NCBI RefSeq assembly: GCF_018325905.1
Contig: NZ_AP021901.1
Location: 310,001 to 374,000, forward strand
Length of the DNA: 64,000 bases
Source: Pseudomonas sp. St316
Lineage (GTDB): Bacteria; Pseudomonadota; Gammaproteobacteria; Pseudomonadales; Pseudomonadaceae
Direction of reading: 5' to 3'
Part shown: positions 43,040-53,178 of the stretch, piece by piece
Layout of the letters: each line of letters opens with the position of its first letter
Numbering within the stretch: position 1 is the first letter of the stretch
Program-made: the position numbers and the translations under genes
The notes under the pieces: model-generated
Database searches by the model: none
Told to the model about the DNA's origin: nothing
The model's input: the letters and a program-made list of their open reading frames with translations, nothing else

Positions 43040-44100
43040 AAGGTCCATGGACGCTCCTGGTGGCGTTGCTCCTGGTCGCTTGTTCGAAGGAAGAAGCCCC
43101 GCCCGAGCCGGTACGCCCGGTGCTGTCGGTCGAAGTCCAGGCCCTGGATCAACAGGCCCTCGGACGGTTCGCCGGGAATATCCAGGCGCGTTACGAAACC
43201 AACGTGGGTTTCCGCGTGCCAGGACGGATCGCCAGCCGCGATGTCGATGTCGGTGCGCAAGTGAAGAAGGGCGACCTGCTTGCCACCCTCGATCCCACCG
43301 ACCAGCAGAATCAGTTGCGCGCGACCCAAGGCGACCTGGCGCGGATCGAGGCGCAGTACATCAATGCCCAGGCCAATGCCCGTCGCCAGCAGCAATTGTT
43401 CGACCGTGGCGTCGGCGCCCAGGCGCAACTGGACATCGCCCAGACCGACCTGAAAACCACGGGTGCAGCCCTCGAACAAGCCAAGGCAGCGGTGGCGCAG
43501 GCCCGTGACCAACTCAACTACAGCGAACTGCACACCGATCACGACGCAGTCGTCACGGCCTGGAATGCCGAAGTCGGGCAGGTGGTCACCGCCGGCCAGC
43601 AAGTGGTGACCCTGGCTCGCCCGGACATCAAGGAGGCGGTGATCGACCTGCCCGCCGACCTCGTCGACCGGCTGCCCGCCGACGTGGTGTTCGAAGTCGC
43701 CGCGCAACTGGACCCGGCCACCCACACCACCGCCATCGTCCGCGAGATCGAACCCCAGGCCCAGAGCGCCACCCGCACGCGCCGCGCGCGGCTGACGCTG
43801 ACCGAGACGCCGCCGGGCTTGCGCCTGGGCACGGCCATCAGCGTGACCCTGAGCTCGACCATCGAACCGCGCATCGAATTGCCGCTCGCTGCGCTGCAAG
43901 AGGTCGATGGCAAGGCACGGGTCTGGCTGGTCGACCCGCACAGCCAGACGGTCTCACCCCGTGACGTGCGGATTCTCGAACGCTCGGCCAACTCGGTGTT
44001 GGTGGCCAACGGCATCAAGGCCGGCGACCGCGTGGTCACCGCCGGCGTGAACACTCTCCAGCCGGGGCAGAAAGTGAAACTCGATGAGGACGCACGATGA
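43036..44100 (+). CDS. triB: TriB-like RND efflux adaptor (lipoprotein)
   Basis: A 354-aa second adaptor with its own lipoprotein signal (LLVACSK). Lipoyl motifs FAGNIQARYETNVGFRVPGRI and ELHTDHDAVVTAWNAEVGQVV flank a hairpin. It starts on an ATGA overlap with the previous gene and overlaps the pump by four bases. TriA and TriB are both needed for the P. aeruginosa pump, so the pair is expected to act together. Confidence 0.85.
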   Translation: MKGPWTLLVALLLVACSKEEAPPEPVRPVLSVEVQALDQQALGRFAGNIQARYETNVGFRVPGRIASRDVDVGAQVKKGDLLATLDPTDQQNQLRATQGDLARIEAQYINAQANARRQQQLFDRGVGAQAQLDIAQTDLKTTGAALEQAKAAVAQARDQLNYSELHTDHDAVVTAWNAEVGQVVTAGQQVVTLARPDIKEAVIDLPADLVDRLPADVVFEVAAQLDPATHTTAIVREIEPQAQSATRTRRARLTLTETPPGLRLGTAISVTLSSTIEPRIELPLAALQEVDGKARVWLVDPHSQTVSPRDVRILERSANSVLVANGIKAGDRVVTAGVNTLQPGQKVKLDEDAR

Positions 44101-47100
44101 AAGGGCCTTTCAACCTGTCCGAATGGGCCCTGCGGCATCAGTCGTTCGTCTGGTACCTGATGTTCGTGGCGTTGTTGATGGGCGTGTTCTCGTACATGAA
44201 CCTGGGGCGTGAAGAAGACCCGTCGTTCACCATCAAGACCATGGTCATCCAGACCCGTTGGCCCGGTGCGACCCAGGAGGAAACTCTCAAGCAGGTCACC
44301 GACCGCATCGAGAAAAAACTCGAAGAGCTCGATTCCCTCGACTACGTCAAAAGCTACACCCGACCGGGGGAATCGACGGTATTCGTGTACCTGCGCGATA
44401 CCACCGGGGCCAAGGAAATCCCCGAGATCTGGTACCAGGTGCGCAAGAAGATCAACGACATTCGCGGCGATTTTCCGGATGGCCTGCAAGGGCCTGGCTT
44501 CAACGACGAGTTCGGCGATGTCTACGGTTCGGTGTACGCCTTCACCGGCGACGGTTTGTCGATGCGCCAGTTGCGTGACTACGTGGAACAGGTGCGCGCC
44601 GAGATCCGTGACGTACCCGGCCTGGGCAAGGTCGAGATGGTGGGCGAGCAGGACGAAGTGCTGTACCTGAATTTCTCCACGCGCAAGCTCGCCGCCCTGG
44701 GGATCGACCAGCGCCAAGTCGTGCAAAGCTTGCAGACCCAGAACGCCGTGACCCCGGCCGGAGTGATCGATGCGGGGCCGGAGCGGATTTCCGTGCGCAC
44801 GTCCGGGCAGTTCCAGTCGGAAAAAGACCTGGCCAACGTCAACCTGCGGCTCAACGATCGGTTCTATCGCCTGACCGACATCGCCGACATCCGTCGCGGC
44901 TACGTCGATCCCGCCACACCGATGTTCCGCTTCAACGGTACGCCGGCCATTGGCTTGGCCATCGCCATGAAGAAGGGCGGCAACATCCAGGAATTCGGCA
45001 AGGCGTTGCATGCGCGCATGAACGAGTTGACGGCCGACCTGCCAGTGGGCGTTGGCGTGCACACCGTGTCGGATCAGGCCGAGGTGGTGGAGGAGGCGGT
45101 CGGCGGCTTCACCAGTGCCTTGTTCGAGGCGGTGATCATCGTGCTAGTGGTCAGTTTCATCAGCCTGGGCATACGCGCTGGGCTGGTGGTGGCCTGCTCG
45201 ATTCCGCTGGTGCTGGCGATGGTCTTCCTGTTCATGGAATACAGCGGCATCACCATGCAGCGGATTTCCCTTGGTGCGTTGATCATCGCCCTCGGCCTGC
45301 TGGTGGACGACGCGATGATCACCGTGGAGATGATGGTCACGCGCCTGGAGAAGGGCGACAGCAAGGACCAGGCCGCCACGTTCGCCTACACCTCGACGGC
45401 GTTCCCGATGCTCACCGGGACCCTGGTGACCGTGGCCGGTTTCGTGCCCATCGGCCTGAACGCCAGTTCCGCCGGTGAGTACACTTTCACCCTGTTCGCG
45501 GTCATCGCCGTGGCGATGCTGGTGTCGTGGATTGTCGCGGTACTGTTCGCCCCGGTGATTGGCGTGCACATCCTCAGTACCAACATCAAACCCCACAGCG
45601 CCGAACCGGGGCGGATCGGCCGGGCCTTCAACGGCGGCCTGCTGTGGGCGATGCGCAATCGCTGGTGGGCCATTGGCATCACGGTGCTGCTGTTCGTGCT
45701 GGCGGTGTTTTGCATGCGTTTCGTGCAGAACCAGTTCTTCCCGTCCTCGGACCGGCCAGAAATCCTGGTGGACCTCAACCTGCCGCAAAACGCCTCGATG
45801 GACGAGACCCGCAAGGTCGTCGATCGCCTGGAGGCGAGCCTCAAGGGTGATCCGGACATCGAGCGCTGGAGCACTTACATCGGCGAAGGCGCCATTCGTT
45901 TCTATCTGCCGCTGGACCAGCAACTGCAGAACCCGTACTACGCGCAATTGGTGATCGTCAGCAAAGGCCTGGAGTCGCGCACCGCCCTCACCGAGCGCCT
46001 GCAAAAGCGCCTGCGTGAAGACTTCGTCGGCATCGGCAGCTACGTGCAGGCCCTGGAAATGGGCCCGCCGGTGGGCCGGCCGATCCAGTACCGGGTCAGT
46101 GGCAAGGACATCGACCAGGTGCGCAAGCATGCGATCGAACTGGCCACCGAACTGGACAAGAACTCGCACATCGGCGAAATCATTTACGACTGGAACGAAC
46201 CGGGCAAGGTGCTGCGCATCGACATCGCCCAGGACAAGGCGCGGCAACTGGGTTTGTCTTCCGATGACGTGGCCAGGCTGATGAACAGCATCGTCAGCGG
46301 TTCCCCTGTGACCCAGGTCAACGACGATATTTACCTGATCGATGTGGTCGGCCGTGCTGAAGATGCCGAGCGTGGTTCGCCGGAAACCCTGCAGAACCTG
46401 CAAATCGTCACCCCGGGCGGCACCTCGATTCCGTTGCTGGCGTTCGCCACGGTGCGCTATGAACTGGAACAGCCCTTGGTGTGGCGTCGTGACCGCAAGC
46501 CGACCATCACCATCAAGGCGGCGGTGCGCGATGAAATCCAGCCCACCGACCTGGTCAAGCAACTGCAGCCAGCCATCGACAAGTTCGCCGCCGGCCTGCC
46601 GGTGGGCTACAAGGTCGCCACGGGCGGTACGGTGGAAGAGAGCAGCAAGGCCCAAGGGCCGATCGCCAGTGTCGTGCCGCTGATGCTGTTCTTGATGGCG
46701 ACCTTCCTGATGATCCAGCTGCACAGCGTGCAGAAACTGTTCCTGGTGGCGAGCGTCGCGCCCCTGGGCTTGATCGGCGTGGTGCTGGCGCTGGTGCCGA
46801 CGGGCACGCCCATGGGCTTCGTGGCGATCCTCGGGATCCTCGCGTTGATCGGCATCATCATCCGTAACTCGGTGATCCTGGTGACGCAGATCGATGAATA
46901 CGAACGTGACGGCTACGAACCCTGGGATGCGGTGGTGGAAGCCACCGAGCACCGGCGCCGGCCGATCCTGCTCACGGCCGCCGCGGCGAGTCTGGGGATG
47001 ATCCCGATTGCCCGCGAAGTGTTCTGGGGGCCGATGGCCTACGCGATGATTGGCGGGATCATCATCGCCACCTTGCTGACGTTGCTGTTCCTGCCGGCGC

Positions 47101-47144
47101 TGTATGTGGCCTGGTACAAGATTCGCGAGCCCAAGCGTGACTGA
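44097..47144 (+). CDS. triC: TriC-like RND efflux pump
   Basis: A 1015-aa inner-membrane RND transporter at the usual length. Features in order: an N-terminal helix, the porter loop, transmembrane segments with the paired proton-relay Asp residues (GLLVDDAMITVEMM), the second periplasmic loop, and the C-terminal helices. P. aeruginosa TriABC exports triclosan with OpmH as outer-membrane channel; no outer-membrane gene is adjacent here. The natural substrate is not shown by the sequence. Confidence 0.88.
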   Translation: MKGPFNLSEWALRHQSFVWYLMFVALLMGVFSYMNLGREEDPSFTIKTMVIQTRWPGATQEETLKQVTDRIEKKLEELDSLDYVKSYTRPGESTVFVYLRDTTGAKEIPEIWYQVRKKINDIRGDFPDGLQGPGFNDEFGDVYGSVYAFTGDGLSMRQLRDYVEQVRAEIRDVPGLGKVEMVGEQDEVLYLNFSTRKLAALGIDQRQVVQSLQTQNAVTPAGVIDAGPERISVRTSGQFQSEKDLANVNLRLNDRFYRLTDIADIRRGYVDPATPMFRFNGTPAIGLAIAMKKGGNIQEFGKALHARMNELTADLPVGVGVHTVSDQAEVVEEAVGGFTSALFEAVIIVLVVSFISLGIRAGLVVACSIPLVLAMVFLFMEYSGITMQRISLGALIIALGLLVDDAMITVEMMVTRLEKGDSKDQAATFAYTSTAFPMLTGTLVTVAGFVPIGLNASSAGEYTFTLFAVIAVAMLVSWIVAVLFAPVIGVHILSTNIKPHSAEPGRIGRAFNGGLLWAMRNRWWAIGITVLLFVLAVFCMRFVQNQFFPSSDRPEILVDLNLPQNASMDETRKVVDRLEASLKGDPDIERWSTYIGEGAIRFYLPLDQQLQNPYYAQLVIVSKGLESRTALTERLQKRLREDFVGIGSYVQALEMGPPVGRPIQYRVSGKDIDQVRKHAIELATELDKNSHIGEIIYDWNEPGKVLRIDIAQDKARQLGLSSDDVARLMNSIVSGSPVTQVNDDIYLIDVVGRAEDAERGSPETLQNLQIVTPGGTSIPLLAFATVRYELEQPLVWRRDRKPTITIKAAVRDEIQPTDLVKQLQPAIDKFAAGLPVGYKVATGGTVEESSKAQGPIASVVPLMLFLMATFLMIQLHSVQKLFLVASVAPLGLIGVVLALVPTGTPMGFVAILGILALIGIIIRNSVILVTQIDEYERDGYEPWDAVVEATEHRRRPILLTAAAASLGMIPIAREVFWGPMAYAMIGGIIIATLLTLLFLPALYVAWYKIREPKRD

Positions 47145-47169
47145 ATCGTCAGGGCTGCTGTGCAGCCCT

Positions 47170-47267
47170 GTCGCGAGCAAGCTTTGCTCCCACAGCAGAT
47201 CTGCAGTGAGTTCAAAACGCTGTATTCACAACGCTCCAGTTGTGGGAGCAAAGCTTGCTCGCGATAG
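47170..47267. repeat. REP doublet
   Basis: Arms TCGCGAGCAAGCTTTGCTCC and GGAGCAAAGCTTGCTCGCGA, the GCAAAGCTTGC variant, between the converging triC and cadA genes. Confidence 0.85.
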
Positions 47268-47292
47268 GGCCCGTCCAGCCACCCAGGACTTC

Positions 47293-49512
47293 TTATTTAC
47301 GCAACAACCGCAACCCATTGAACACCACCAGCAAGCTCACCCCCATGTCGGCAAACACCGCCATCCACATGGTGGCGACCCCGGCGAAGGTAAACCCGAG
47401 AAAGATCGCCTTGATCACCAACGCCAACGCGATGTTCTGTTTCAGGACCCTTGAAGTCTGCCGCGACAGGCGAATGAAAGCCGGGATCTTGCGCAGATCA
47501 TCGTCCATCAACGCGACGTCGGCGGTTTCAATCGCCGTGTCGGTCCCGGCCGCTGCCATGGCGAAGCCGATTTCCGCCCGGGCCAGGGCCGGGGCGTCGT
47601 TGATGCCGTCACCCACCATGCCGACCCGGTGGCCCTTGGCGTAAAGCGCTTCGATGGCCTGCAGCTTGTCCTCGGGCAACAGATCGCCCCGGGCCTGATC
47701 GATGCCCACCTGCGCGGCAATCGCGTCGGCGGTGTGAGCGTTGTCGCCGGTGAGCATCAAGGTCTTGATACCCAGGTCATGCAGCTGCCGGATGGCTTCG
47801 CGGCTGGAGTCCTTCACGGTGTCGGCCACGGCAAACAGTGCCAAGGGGCCTGTAGCGCCGATCAGCAGCACCACGGACTTGCCTTGTTTTTCCAGGGCGA
47901 AGAGTTTCTCTTCCAGTTCGGCGGAGCACAGACCGAGGTCTTCCACGAGGCGGTGATTGCCCAGGTGATAAGTCTGCCCACCGATGTCGCCGCGCACGCC
48001 GCGCCCGGCAAGTGCCTCAAAGTTATCCACAACCTGCTGTGCCAGTTGCTTATCCACAGCCGCGTTGGCAATCGCCCGGGAAACCGGGTGGTCGGAGCGG
48101 GCGGCGAGGCTGGCGGCCAGGGCCGCAGCGGTGGTTTCCACGCTCGGGTCCAGCGCCACATAGTCGGTTTGCACCGGCTTGCCGTGGGTGAGCGTGCCGG
48201 TCTTGTCCAGGGCCAGGTAGTCAAGCTTGTAGCCGCCTTCCAGGTACACGCCGCCCTTGACCAGGATGCCTTTGCGCGCGGCGGCGGCGAGGCCGCTGAC
48301 GATGGTCACGGGGGTGGAAATCACCAGTGCGCACGGGCAAGCGACCACCAGCAACACCAGCGCCCGGTAGATCCAGTCGAACCACGCCGCGCCCATGAAC
48401 AGCGGTGGGATAATGGCTACAGCCAGCGCCAGGACAAACACCGCCGGGGTGTAGATTTTCGAGAACTGGTCGACGAAGCGCTGAGTCGGTGCGCGAGCGC
48501 CCTGGGCCTGTTCCACGGCGTGGATGATCCGCGCCAGGGTGGAGTGATCGGCCGCCGCGGTCACGGCGTATTCCAATTCGCCGGCCTGGTTGATGGTGCC
48601 GGCGAACACTTTGTCGCCGATGGTTTTTTCCACCGGTAGGCTCTCGCCGGTGATCGGTGCCTGGTCGATGGTCGAGCGACCGGCGACCACGTCACCGTCC
48701 AGGCCAACCCTTTCGCCCGGGCGGACCCGGACCCGTGCACCGAGGGTGATGAGTTTTACGTCTTGCACCTGCCAGCTGCCATCGGCCTGTTGCACGGTGG
48801 CCTGCTCCGGGGCCATCTGCATCAGGCCGCTGATGGCGTTGCGTGCCCGGTCCAGGGATTTGGCTTCGATCAGTTCGGCCACAGTGAACAGGAACATCAC
48901 CATCGCCGCTTCCGGCCACTGGCCGATCAGCACGGCGCCGGTCACGGCGATGCTCATCAGGGCGTTGATGTTCAGGTTGCGGTTCTTCAGGGCGATCCAG
49001 CCCTTCTTGTAGGTACCGAGGCCGCCGCTGAGGATCGACACCAGTGCCACCACGGCCACCACCCAGCTGGGCGCGGCATTGGTGAAATGGATGACCTCGG
49101 CGCCCAGGGCCGTGACACCGGACAGCGCCAACGGCCACCAGGGTTTGGCCGGCGCGGGCAGGTCCTTGGTTGCTTGTTTCTGGCCTGGGGTCAACGGCTC
49201 GGCCTGCATCCCCAAGGATTCGATGGCCTTGATGATCGGCGCGTCGCTGGGCAAATCGTGGGTCACGCCCAGCACGCGGTTGATCAGGTTGAAATCCAGT
49301 TGCTGCACGCCTTCGAGCTTGCCGAGCTTGTTCTGGATCAGCGTCTGTTCGGTGGGGCAATCCATGGCTTCGATGCGGAAACTGCTCAGACGCGCACCGT
49401 CCGTCGGCGTTTTGCCGAGGATGACCACAGGCGGTGCTGCTTTCGAGGCGCAGCAAGAATGCCCGTGGTCATGGCCGTGGTCGGGTTTGTGGATGTGAAG
49501 AGAATCGCTCAT
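47293..49512 (-). CDS. cadA: Heavy-metal P-type ATPase (CadA/ZntA type; Cd/Zn/Pb export)
   Basis: A 739-aa P1B-type ATPase. N-terminal His-rich tail (HKPDHGHDHGHSCC), then a metal-binding domain with MDCPTE, the transport site VVACPCALV, phosphorylation site DKTGTLT and hinge GDGINDAPAL. The MDC..E pattern and CPC motif fit the divalent Cd/Zn/Pb subgroup rather than copper. Divergently transcribed from cadR, with a MerR-type operator between them. This is the efflux part of a two-gene metal-resistance module. Confidence 0.92.
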   Translation of the reverse strand: MSDSLHIHKPDHGHDHGHSCCASKAAPPVVILGKTPTDGARLSSFRIEAMDCPTEQTLIQNKLGKLEGVQQLDFNLINRVLGVTHDLPSDAPIIKAIESLGMQAEPLTPGQKQATKDLPAPAKPWWPLALSGVTALGAEVIHFTNAAPSWVVAVVALVSILSGGLGTYKKGWIALKNRNLNINALMSIAVTGAVLIGQWPEAAMVMFLFTVAELIEAKSLDRARNAISGLMQMAPEQATVQQADGSWQVQDVKLITLGARVRVRPGERVGLDGDVVAGRSTIDQAPITGESLPVEKTIGDKVFAGTINQAGELEYAVTAAADHSTLARIIHAVEQAQGARAPTQRFVDQFSKIYTPAVFVLALAVAIIPPLFMGAAWFDWIYRALVLLVVACPCALVISTPVTIVSGLAAAARKGILVKGGVYLEGGYKLDYLALDKTGTLTHGKPVQTDYVALDPSVETTAAALAASLAARSDHPVSRAIANAAVDKQLAQQVVDNFEALAGRGVRGDIGGQTYHLGNHRLVEDLGLCSAELEEKLFALEKQGKSVVLLIGATGPLALFAVADTVKDSSREAIRQLHDLGIKTLMLTGDNAHTADAIAAQVGIDQARGDLLPEDKLQAIEALYAKGHRVGMVGDGINDAPALARAEIGFAMAAAGTDTAIETADVALMDDDLRKIPAFIRLSRQTSRVLKQNIALALVIKAIFLGFTFAGVATMWMAVFADMGVSLLVVFNGLRLLRK

Positions 49513-49544
49513 CGGGTTGCGTCCGTGAAAAGTGCCTGTTGCAC

Positions 49545-49575
49545 AGTAAAGACCCTGTAGCCACTATAGGGTCAA
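49545..49575 (-). promoter_or_regulatory. CadR-controlled cadA promoter
   Basis: On the minus strand TTGACC (49570-49575) and TTTACT (49545-49550) are 19 bases apart, the long spacer typical of MerR-family promoters. The spacer contains the near-palindrome ACCCTATAGTGGCTACAGGGT, the expected operator. CadR bound to metal would realign the promoter. Confidence 0.75.
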
Positions 49576-49598
49576 GCACCTATTCAGGAGGCACTGCC

Positions 49599-50045
49599 AT
49601 GAAGATCGGCGAACTGGCGAAAATCACCGACTGCCAGGTCGAGACCATCCGCTATTACGAGCGCGAAGGCTTGTTGCCGGAGCCGGCCCGTAGCGACGGC
49701 AATTACCGCGTCTACACCCAGGCCCATGCCGAGCGGCTGACGTTCATCCGCAATTGCCGCACCCTGGACATGACCCTGGAAGAAATCCGCAGCCTCCTGG
49801 CCCTGCGCGACAGCCCCCAGGACCAGTGCGAAAGCGTCAACGCGCTGATCGACGAACACATCCAACACGTCAAGGCCCGTATCGACGGCCTGTTGGCCTT
49901 GCAGACGCAACTGATCGACCTGCGCCATCGCTGTGGCGAAGGGCCGGACCTGGATCAATGCGGGATCTTGCAGCGGCTGGAGGTGAGTGGCGCGGTGGCG
50001 CCGGAGGTGGAGCATTCGCATGTGGGGCGCAGTCACGGGCACTGA
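49599..50045 (+). CDS. cadR: CadR, MerR-family Cd(II)/Pb(II)-responsive regulator
   Basis: A 148-aa regulator. The start MKIGELAKITDCQVETIRYYEREGLLP is the MerR DNA-binding helix-turn-helix. Metal-site Cys residues are visible in DQCESVNALIDEHI and in GEGPDLDQCGILQ, and the C-terminus is His-rich (HSHVGRSHGH), as in CadR/PbrR. AGGAGG precedes the ATG at 49599. It diverges from cadA. Confidence 0.9.
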   Translation: MKIGELAKITDCQVETIRYYEREGLLPEPARSDGNYRVYTQAHAERLTFIRNCRTLDMTLEEIRSLLALRDSPQDQCESVNALIDEHIQHVKARIDGLLALQTQLIDLRHRCGEGPDLDQCGILQRLEVSGAVAPEVEHSHVGRSHGH

Positions 50046-50073
50046 GCCGATCTTGATGCTCATGCCGACCCAA

Positions 50074-50164
50074 TGTGGGAGCGAGCTTGCTCGCGATAGC
50101 GGTCTGTCAGTCAACTTTAATGCTGAATGTAATGGCCTTATCGCGAGCAAGCTCGCTCCCACAG
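50074..50164. repeat. REP doublet
   Basis: Arms TGTGGGAGCGAGCTTGCTCG and CGAGCAAGCTCGCTCCCACA, perfect over 20 bases, between the converging cadR and thyA genes. Confidence 0.85.
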
Positions 50165-50180
50165 GGAGAGGTGGAGTGGC

Positions 50181-51152
50181 TTAGACCGCCATCGGCGCGG
50201 TCATCGGCGCGTGGTGTTGGTAGCCTTCGAGGCTGAAGTCGCTCGGCTCAACCAACTCCAGCCACTCTGGCTGGTACACGCCGGTCTTGGCGAATTCCGG
50301 CACACGCTCGGAAATCACCAGCTTGGGCATCGGGAACGGCTCGCGCCTAAGCTGCTCTTTCAGCATGTCCAGATGATTTTCGTAGACGTGCGCATCGCCG
50401 ATGAAATAGGTGAACCAGCGCGGCGTGTAGCCGGTCAGGCGGCCGATCAGGCTCAGCAGCGCGGCGCCTTCGGTGAGGTTGAACGGCGTGCCCAGGCCCA
50501 GGTCGTTGGAGCGGATGTAGAGGGTCAGGGAAATTTCCTTGGTCTCGACATTGGGGTGGAACTGATAGAGCAGGTGGCACGGCGGCAGGGCCATCTCATC
50601 GAGCTGGGCGCAGTTCCAGCCGTGGAACAGGATGCGCCGGCTGCCCGGGTCCTTGATGATGGTGTCGACGCACTGGCGGACCTGGTCGATGGCCTTGTAC
50701 AGCACCACGTAGGCCTGGCCGTTTTCTTCGCCTTCGGCGATCTGCCGGTAACTCTGGGCCAGCGTCTGCTCAATGGCCGCCGGGTTGCTCAGGGGGATCT
50801 GCTTGTAGGCCGGCCACTTGCGCCATTGCACGCCGTAGATCTCGCCCAGGTCGTCTTCGCCCTGGCGGAACGGGTTGGCCAGCCACTGCGCGTTTTCGTT
50901 GGCGTTCTGGTCCCAGACCTTGCAGCCCAAGGCACGGAATTCGGCGGCGTTGTTCACGCCACGAAGGAAACCGCACATCTCGCCGATGGCCGATTTGAAG
51001 GCCATCTTGCGGGTGGTGATGGCCGGGAAGCCTTTCTTCAGGTCGTAGCGCAACATTGCGCCGGGAAGGCTGATGGTGTTGACGCCGGTGCGGTTGGCTT
51101 GCCGGGTGCCGTGCTCGATGACGTCGGCCACCAGCTCGAGATATTGTTTCAT
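50181..51152 (-). CDS. thyA: Thymidylate synthase
   Basis: A 323-aa enzyme making dTMP from dUMP with methylene-tetrahydrofolate. Catalytic Cys192 is in [11 protein letters not shown], with the dUMP-binding [13 protein letters not shown] segment downstream. It is longer than the 264-aa E. coli enzyme because of an insert in the region [29 protein letters not shown] precedes the ATG. It lies 47 bp downstream of lgt on the same strand, the order conserved in Pseudomonas. Confidence 0.96.
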   Translation of the reverse strand: MKQYLELVADVIEHGTRQANRTGVNTISLPGAMLRYDLKKGFPAITTRKMAFKSAIGEMCGFLRGVNNAAEFRALGCKVWDQNANENAQWLANPFRQGEDDLGEIYGVQWRKWPAYKQIPLSNPAAIEQTLAQSYRQIAEGEENGQAYVVLYKAIDQVRQCVDTIIKDPGSRRILFHGWNCAQLDEMALPPCHLLYQFHPNVETKEISLTLYIRSNDLGLGTPFNLTEGAALLSLIGRLTGYTPRWFTYFIGDAHVYENHLDMLKEQLRREPFPMPKLVISERVPEFAKTGVYQPEWLELVEPSDFSLEGYQHHAPMTAPMAV

Positions 51153-51199
51153 GAATTACCTGTGTCCTTGAAGCCAGGGCAGTGCCCCGGCGTTCGGGT

Positions 51200-52009
51200 T
51201 TAAACTTTGGCCGCCGCAGCCGACGCACGATGATAAGCCAGCCAGATCAGCGCCAGGCCGCCGACGATCATCGGCAAGCACAACACCTGGCCCATGGTCA
51301 GCCAGTTCCACGCCAGATAGCCGAGCTGGGCGTCCGGTACGCGGACAAACTCGACGATGAAGCGGAAGATCCCGTAGAACAGTGCGAACATGCCCGACAC
51401 TGCCATGGTTGGCCGCGGCTTGCGCGAGAACAGCCAGAGGATCAGGAACAATGCCACACCTTCGAGGGCGAACTGATAGAGCTGCGACGGGTGGCGCGGC
51501 AATTGTGCCGGGTCACTGAACGGCGGGAAGATCATTGCCCACGGCACGTCGGTCGGCTTGCCCCACAACTCGGCGTTGATGAAGTTGCCGATGCGCCCGG
51601 CGCCCAGGCCGATCGGCACCATCGGTGCGACGAAGTCCATCAGCTGGAAAAACGATTTGTTGTTTTTCTTGCCGAACCACAACGCTGCCAGCATCACGCC
51701 GATGAAGCCACCGTGGAACGACATGCCGCCCTTCCAGACTTCGAAGATCAGTGTCGGGTTGGCCAGGTACGCGCTCAGGTCGTAGAACAGCACGTAGCCC
51801 AGGCGCCCGCCGACAATCACGCCCATGGACAGCCAGAACACCAGGTCGGAGAGCTTTTCCTTGTTCCAGGTTGGGTCGAAACGGTTCAGCCGACGCGACG
51901 CCAGCAGCCAGGCGCCGCCGATGCCGACCAGGTACATCAGGCCGTACCAGTGGATTTTCAGCGGGCCGATGGCCAGGGCCACCGGATCGATCTGCGGGTA
52001 AGGCAGCAT
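51200..52009 (-). CDS. lgt: Prolipoprotein diacylglyceryl transferase
   Basis: A 269-aa integral membrane enzyme, seven transmembrane helices, adding diacylglycerol to lipoprotein Cys. The Lgt signature [20 protein letters not shown] is present, and [10 protein letters not shown] contains a conserved His. Full-length. Upstream of thyA, downstream of the TSUP gene on the same strand. It would act on the lipoproteins in this window (TriA, TriB, TolC). Confidence 0.96.
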   Translation of the reverse strand: MLPYPQIDPVALAIGPLKIHWYGLMYLVGIGGAWLLASRRLNRFDPTWNKEKLSDLVFWLSMGVIVGGRLGYVLFYDLSAYLANPTLIFEVWKGGMSFHGGFIGVMLAALWFGKKNNKSFFQLMDFVAPMVPIGLGAGRIGNFINAELWGKPTDVPWAMIFPPFSDPAQLPRHPSQLYQFALEGVALFLILWLFSRKPRPTMAVSGMFALFYGIFRFIVEFVRVPDAQLGYLAWNWLTMGQVLCLPMIVGGLALIWLAYHRASAAAAKV

Positions 52010-52077
52010 TGATATTCCTCGTAAACGTCAAAAATACCCGGGCGACGCTGCCACCTCGGGATTAAGCCAGGATTGCG

Positions 52078-52860
52078 TCAGAACAGGAAACTCAAGCCGA
52101 CGCAGAATAGCAGGGCGGCGAACAGCCTCTTGAGCAAGCGCGGTGACAGGCGATGGGCCAGTCGCGCACCGAAGCGGGCGAAGACCATGCTGGTCAGGGC
52201 GATGCCCAGCAGCGCCGGCAAATACACAAAACCGAGACTATGGGCCGGCAACAGCGGATCGTGCCAGCCCAGAATCATGAAACTTAAAGCGCTGGCCAGG
52301 GCGATCGGCAAACCGCAGGCTGATGAAGTCGCCACCGCCTGCTGCATTGGCACGCTGCGCCAAGTCAGGAACGGCACGGTCAGCGAACCGCCGCCAATGC
52401 CGAAAATCGCCGAGGCCCAGCCGATCACCGTGCCGGCCACGGTCAATGCGGTCTTGCCCGGCACCGTGCGGCTGGCCTTGGGCTTGAAATCCAGGGCCAG
52501 TTGCACGGAGACGATCATGGCAAACACGCCAATGATCTTTTGCAGGTGCGGGCCGGAAATCGCTTCGGCGGTGATCGCGCCGAAACCGGCACCGATCAGG
52601 ATCCCTACGGTCATCCAGGCGAATATTGGCCAGCGCACCGCGCCTTTACGGTGGTGCTCGCGCACGGCATTGACCGAGGTGAAGATGATCGACGCCAGGG
52701 ACGTGCCGACGGCCAGGTGCGTCAACACCTGCGGGTCGAAGCCCTGCAGGGTGAAACTGAACACCAGCACCGGGACGATGATCATCCCGCCACCCACGCC
52801 GAACAACCCGGCCAGCACGCCGGCGCAGGCGCCGAGCAGCAGATAGAGCACAAATTCCAC
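52078..52860 (-). CDS. TSUP-family (TauE/SafE-like) membrane permease
   Basis: A 260-aa inner-membrane protein with about eight helices and the two TauE/SafE repeats, each with its glycine motif (AGLFGVGGGMIIVPVLV and SAIFGIGGGSLTVPFLT). The GTG at 52860 with GGGGAG upstream gives MEFVLYLLLGACAGV; longer in-frame starts run into the intergenic REP zone. The family includes sulfite and sulfoacetate exporters, but the substrate is not shown. Confidence 0.88.
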   Translation of the reverse strand: MEFVLYLLLGACAGVLAGLFGVGGGMIIVPVLVFSFTLQGFDPQVLTHLAVGTSLASIIFTSVNAVREHHRKGAVRWPIFAWMTVGILIGAGFGAITAEAISGPHLQKIIGVFAMIVSVQLALDFKPKASRTVPGKTALTVAGTVIGWASAIFGIGGGSLTVPFLTWRSVPMQQAVATSSACGLPIALASALSFMILGWHDPLLPAHSLGFVYLPALLGIALTSMVFARFGARLAHRLSPRLLKRLFAALLFCVGLSFLF

Positions 52861-52983
52861 CAGCGTCTCCCCGCCCATCCCCGAAATAAGAGCGGCATGG
52901 TAACGGATCCATGGCCCTTGGCTCCACTGAAGGCGATGGATGCATAGGTGATGTGTGGGTAGAGTAGGCACGGCGACAGCTTT

Positions 52984-53137
52984 CGTGGCGAGGGAGCTTG
53001 CTGCCGCTGTAGGAGCTGCCGAGCGAAGCGAGGCTGCGATCTTTCCCCAGGCGCTTGAGTCTCAAGCGAAAGATCAAAAGATCGCAGGCTTCGCCAGCTC
53101 CTATAGCGCCCAGCGCGAGCTTGCTCCCTCGCCACGA
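52984..53137. repeat. Nested REP element (one REP type inside another)
   Basis: Outer arms TCGTGGCGAGGGAGCTTGCT and AGCTTGCTCCCTCGCCACGA enclose a second, different inverted pair: GTAGGAGCTGCCGAGCGAAG ... CTGCGATCTTTC and GAAAGATCAAAAGATCGCAG ... CAGCTCCTATAG (about 53008-53106). The gap 52861-53178 otherwise holds no gene. Confidence 0.8.
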
Positions 53138-53178
53138 AAGCGGTGTTGTTCAGCTTCATCCTTAAACAGGACAACCTG

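Noticed and set aside
44097..47144. TolC at 32319-33833 as the outer-membrane partner of the triABC-like pump
   Set aside because: It is 8 kb away, in an operon with the giant protein and the modifying enzymes; a link to the pump cannot be excluded but has no support from gene order.
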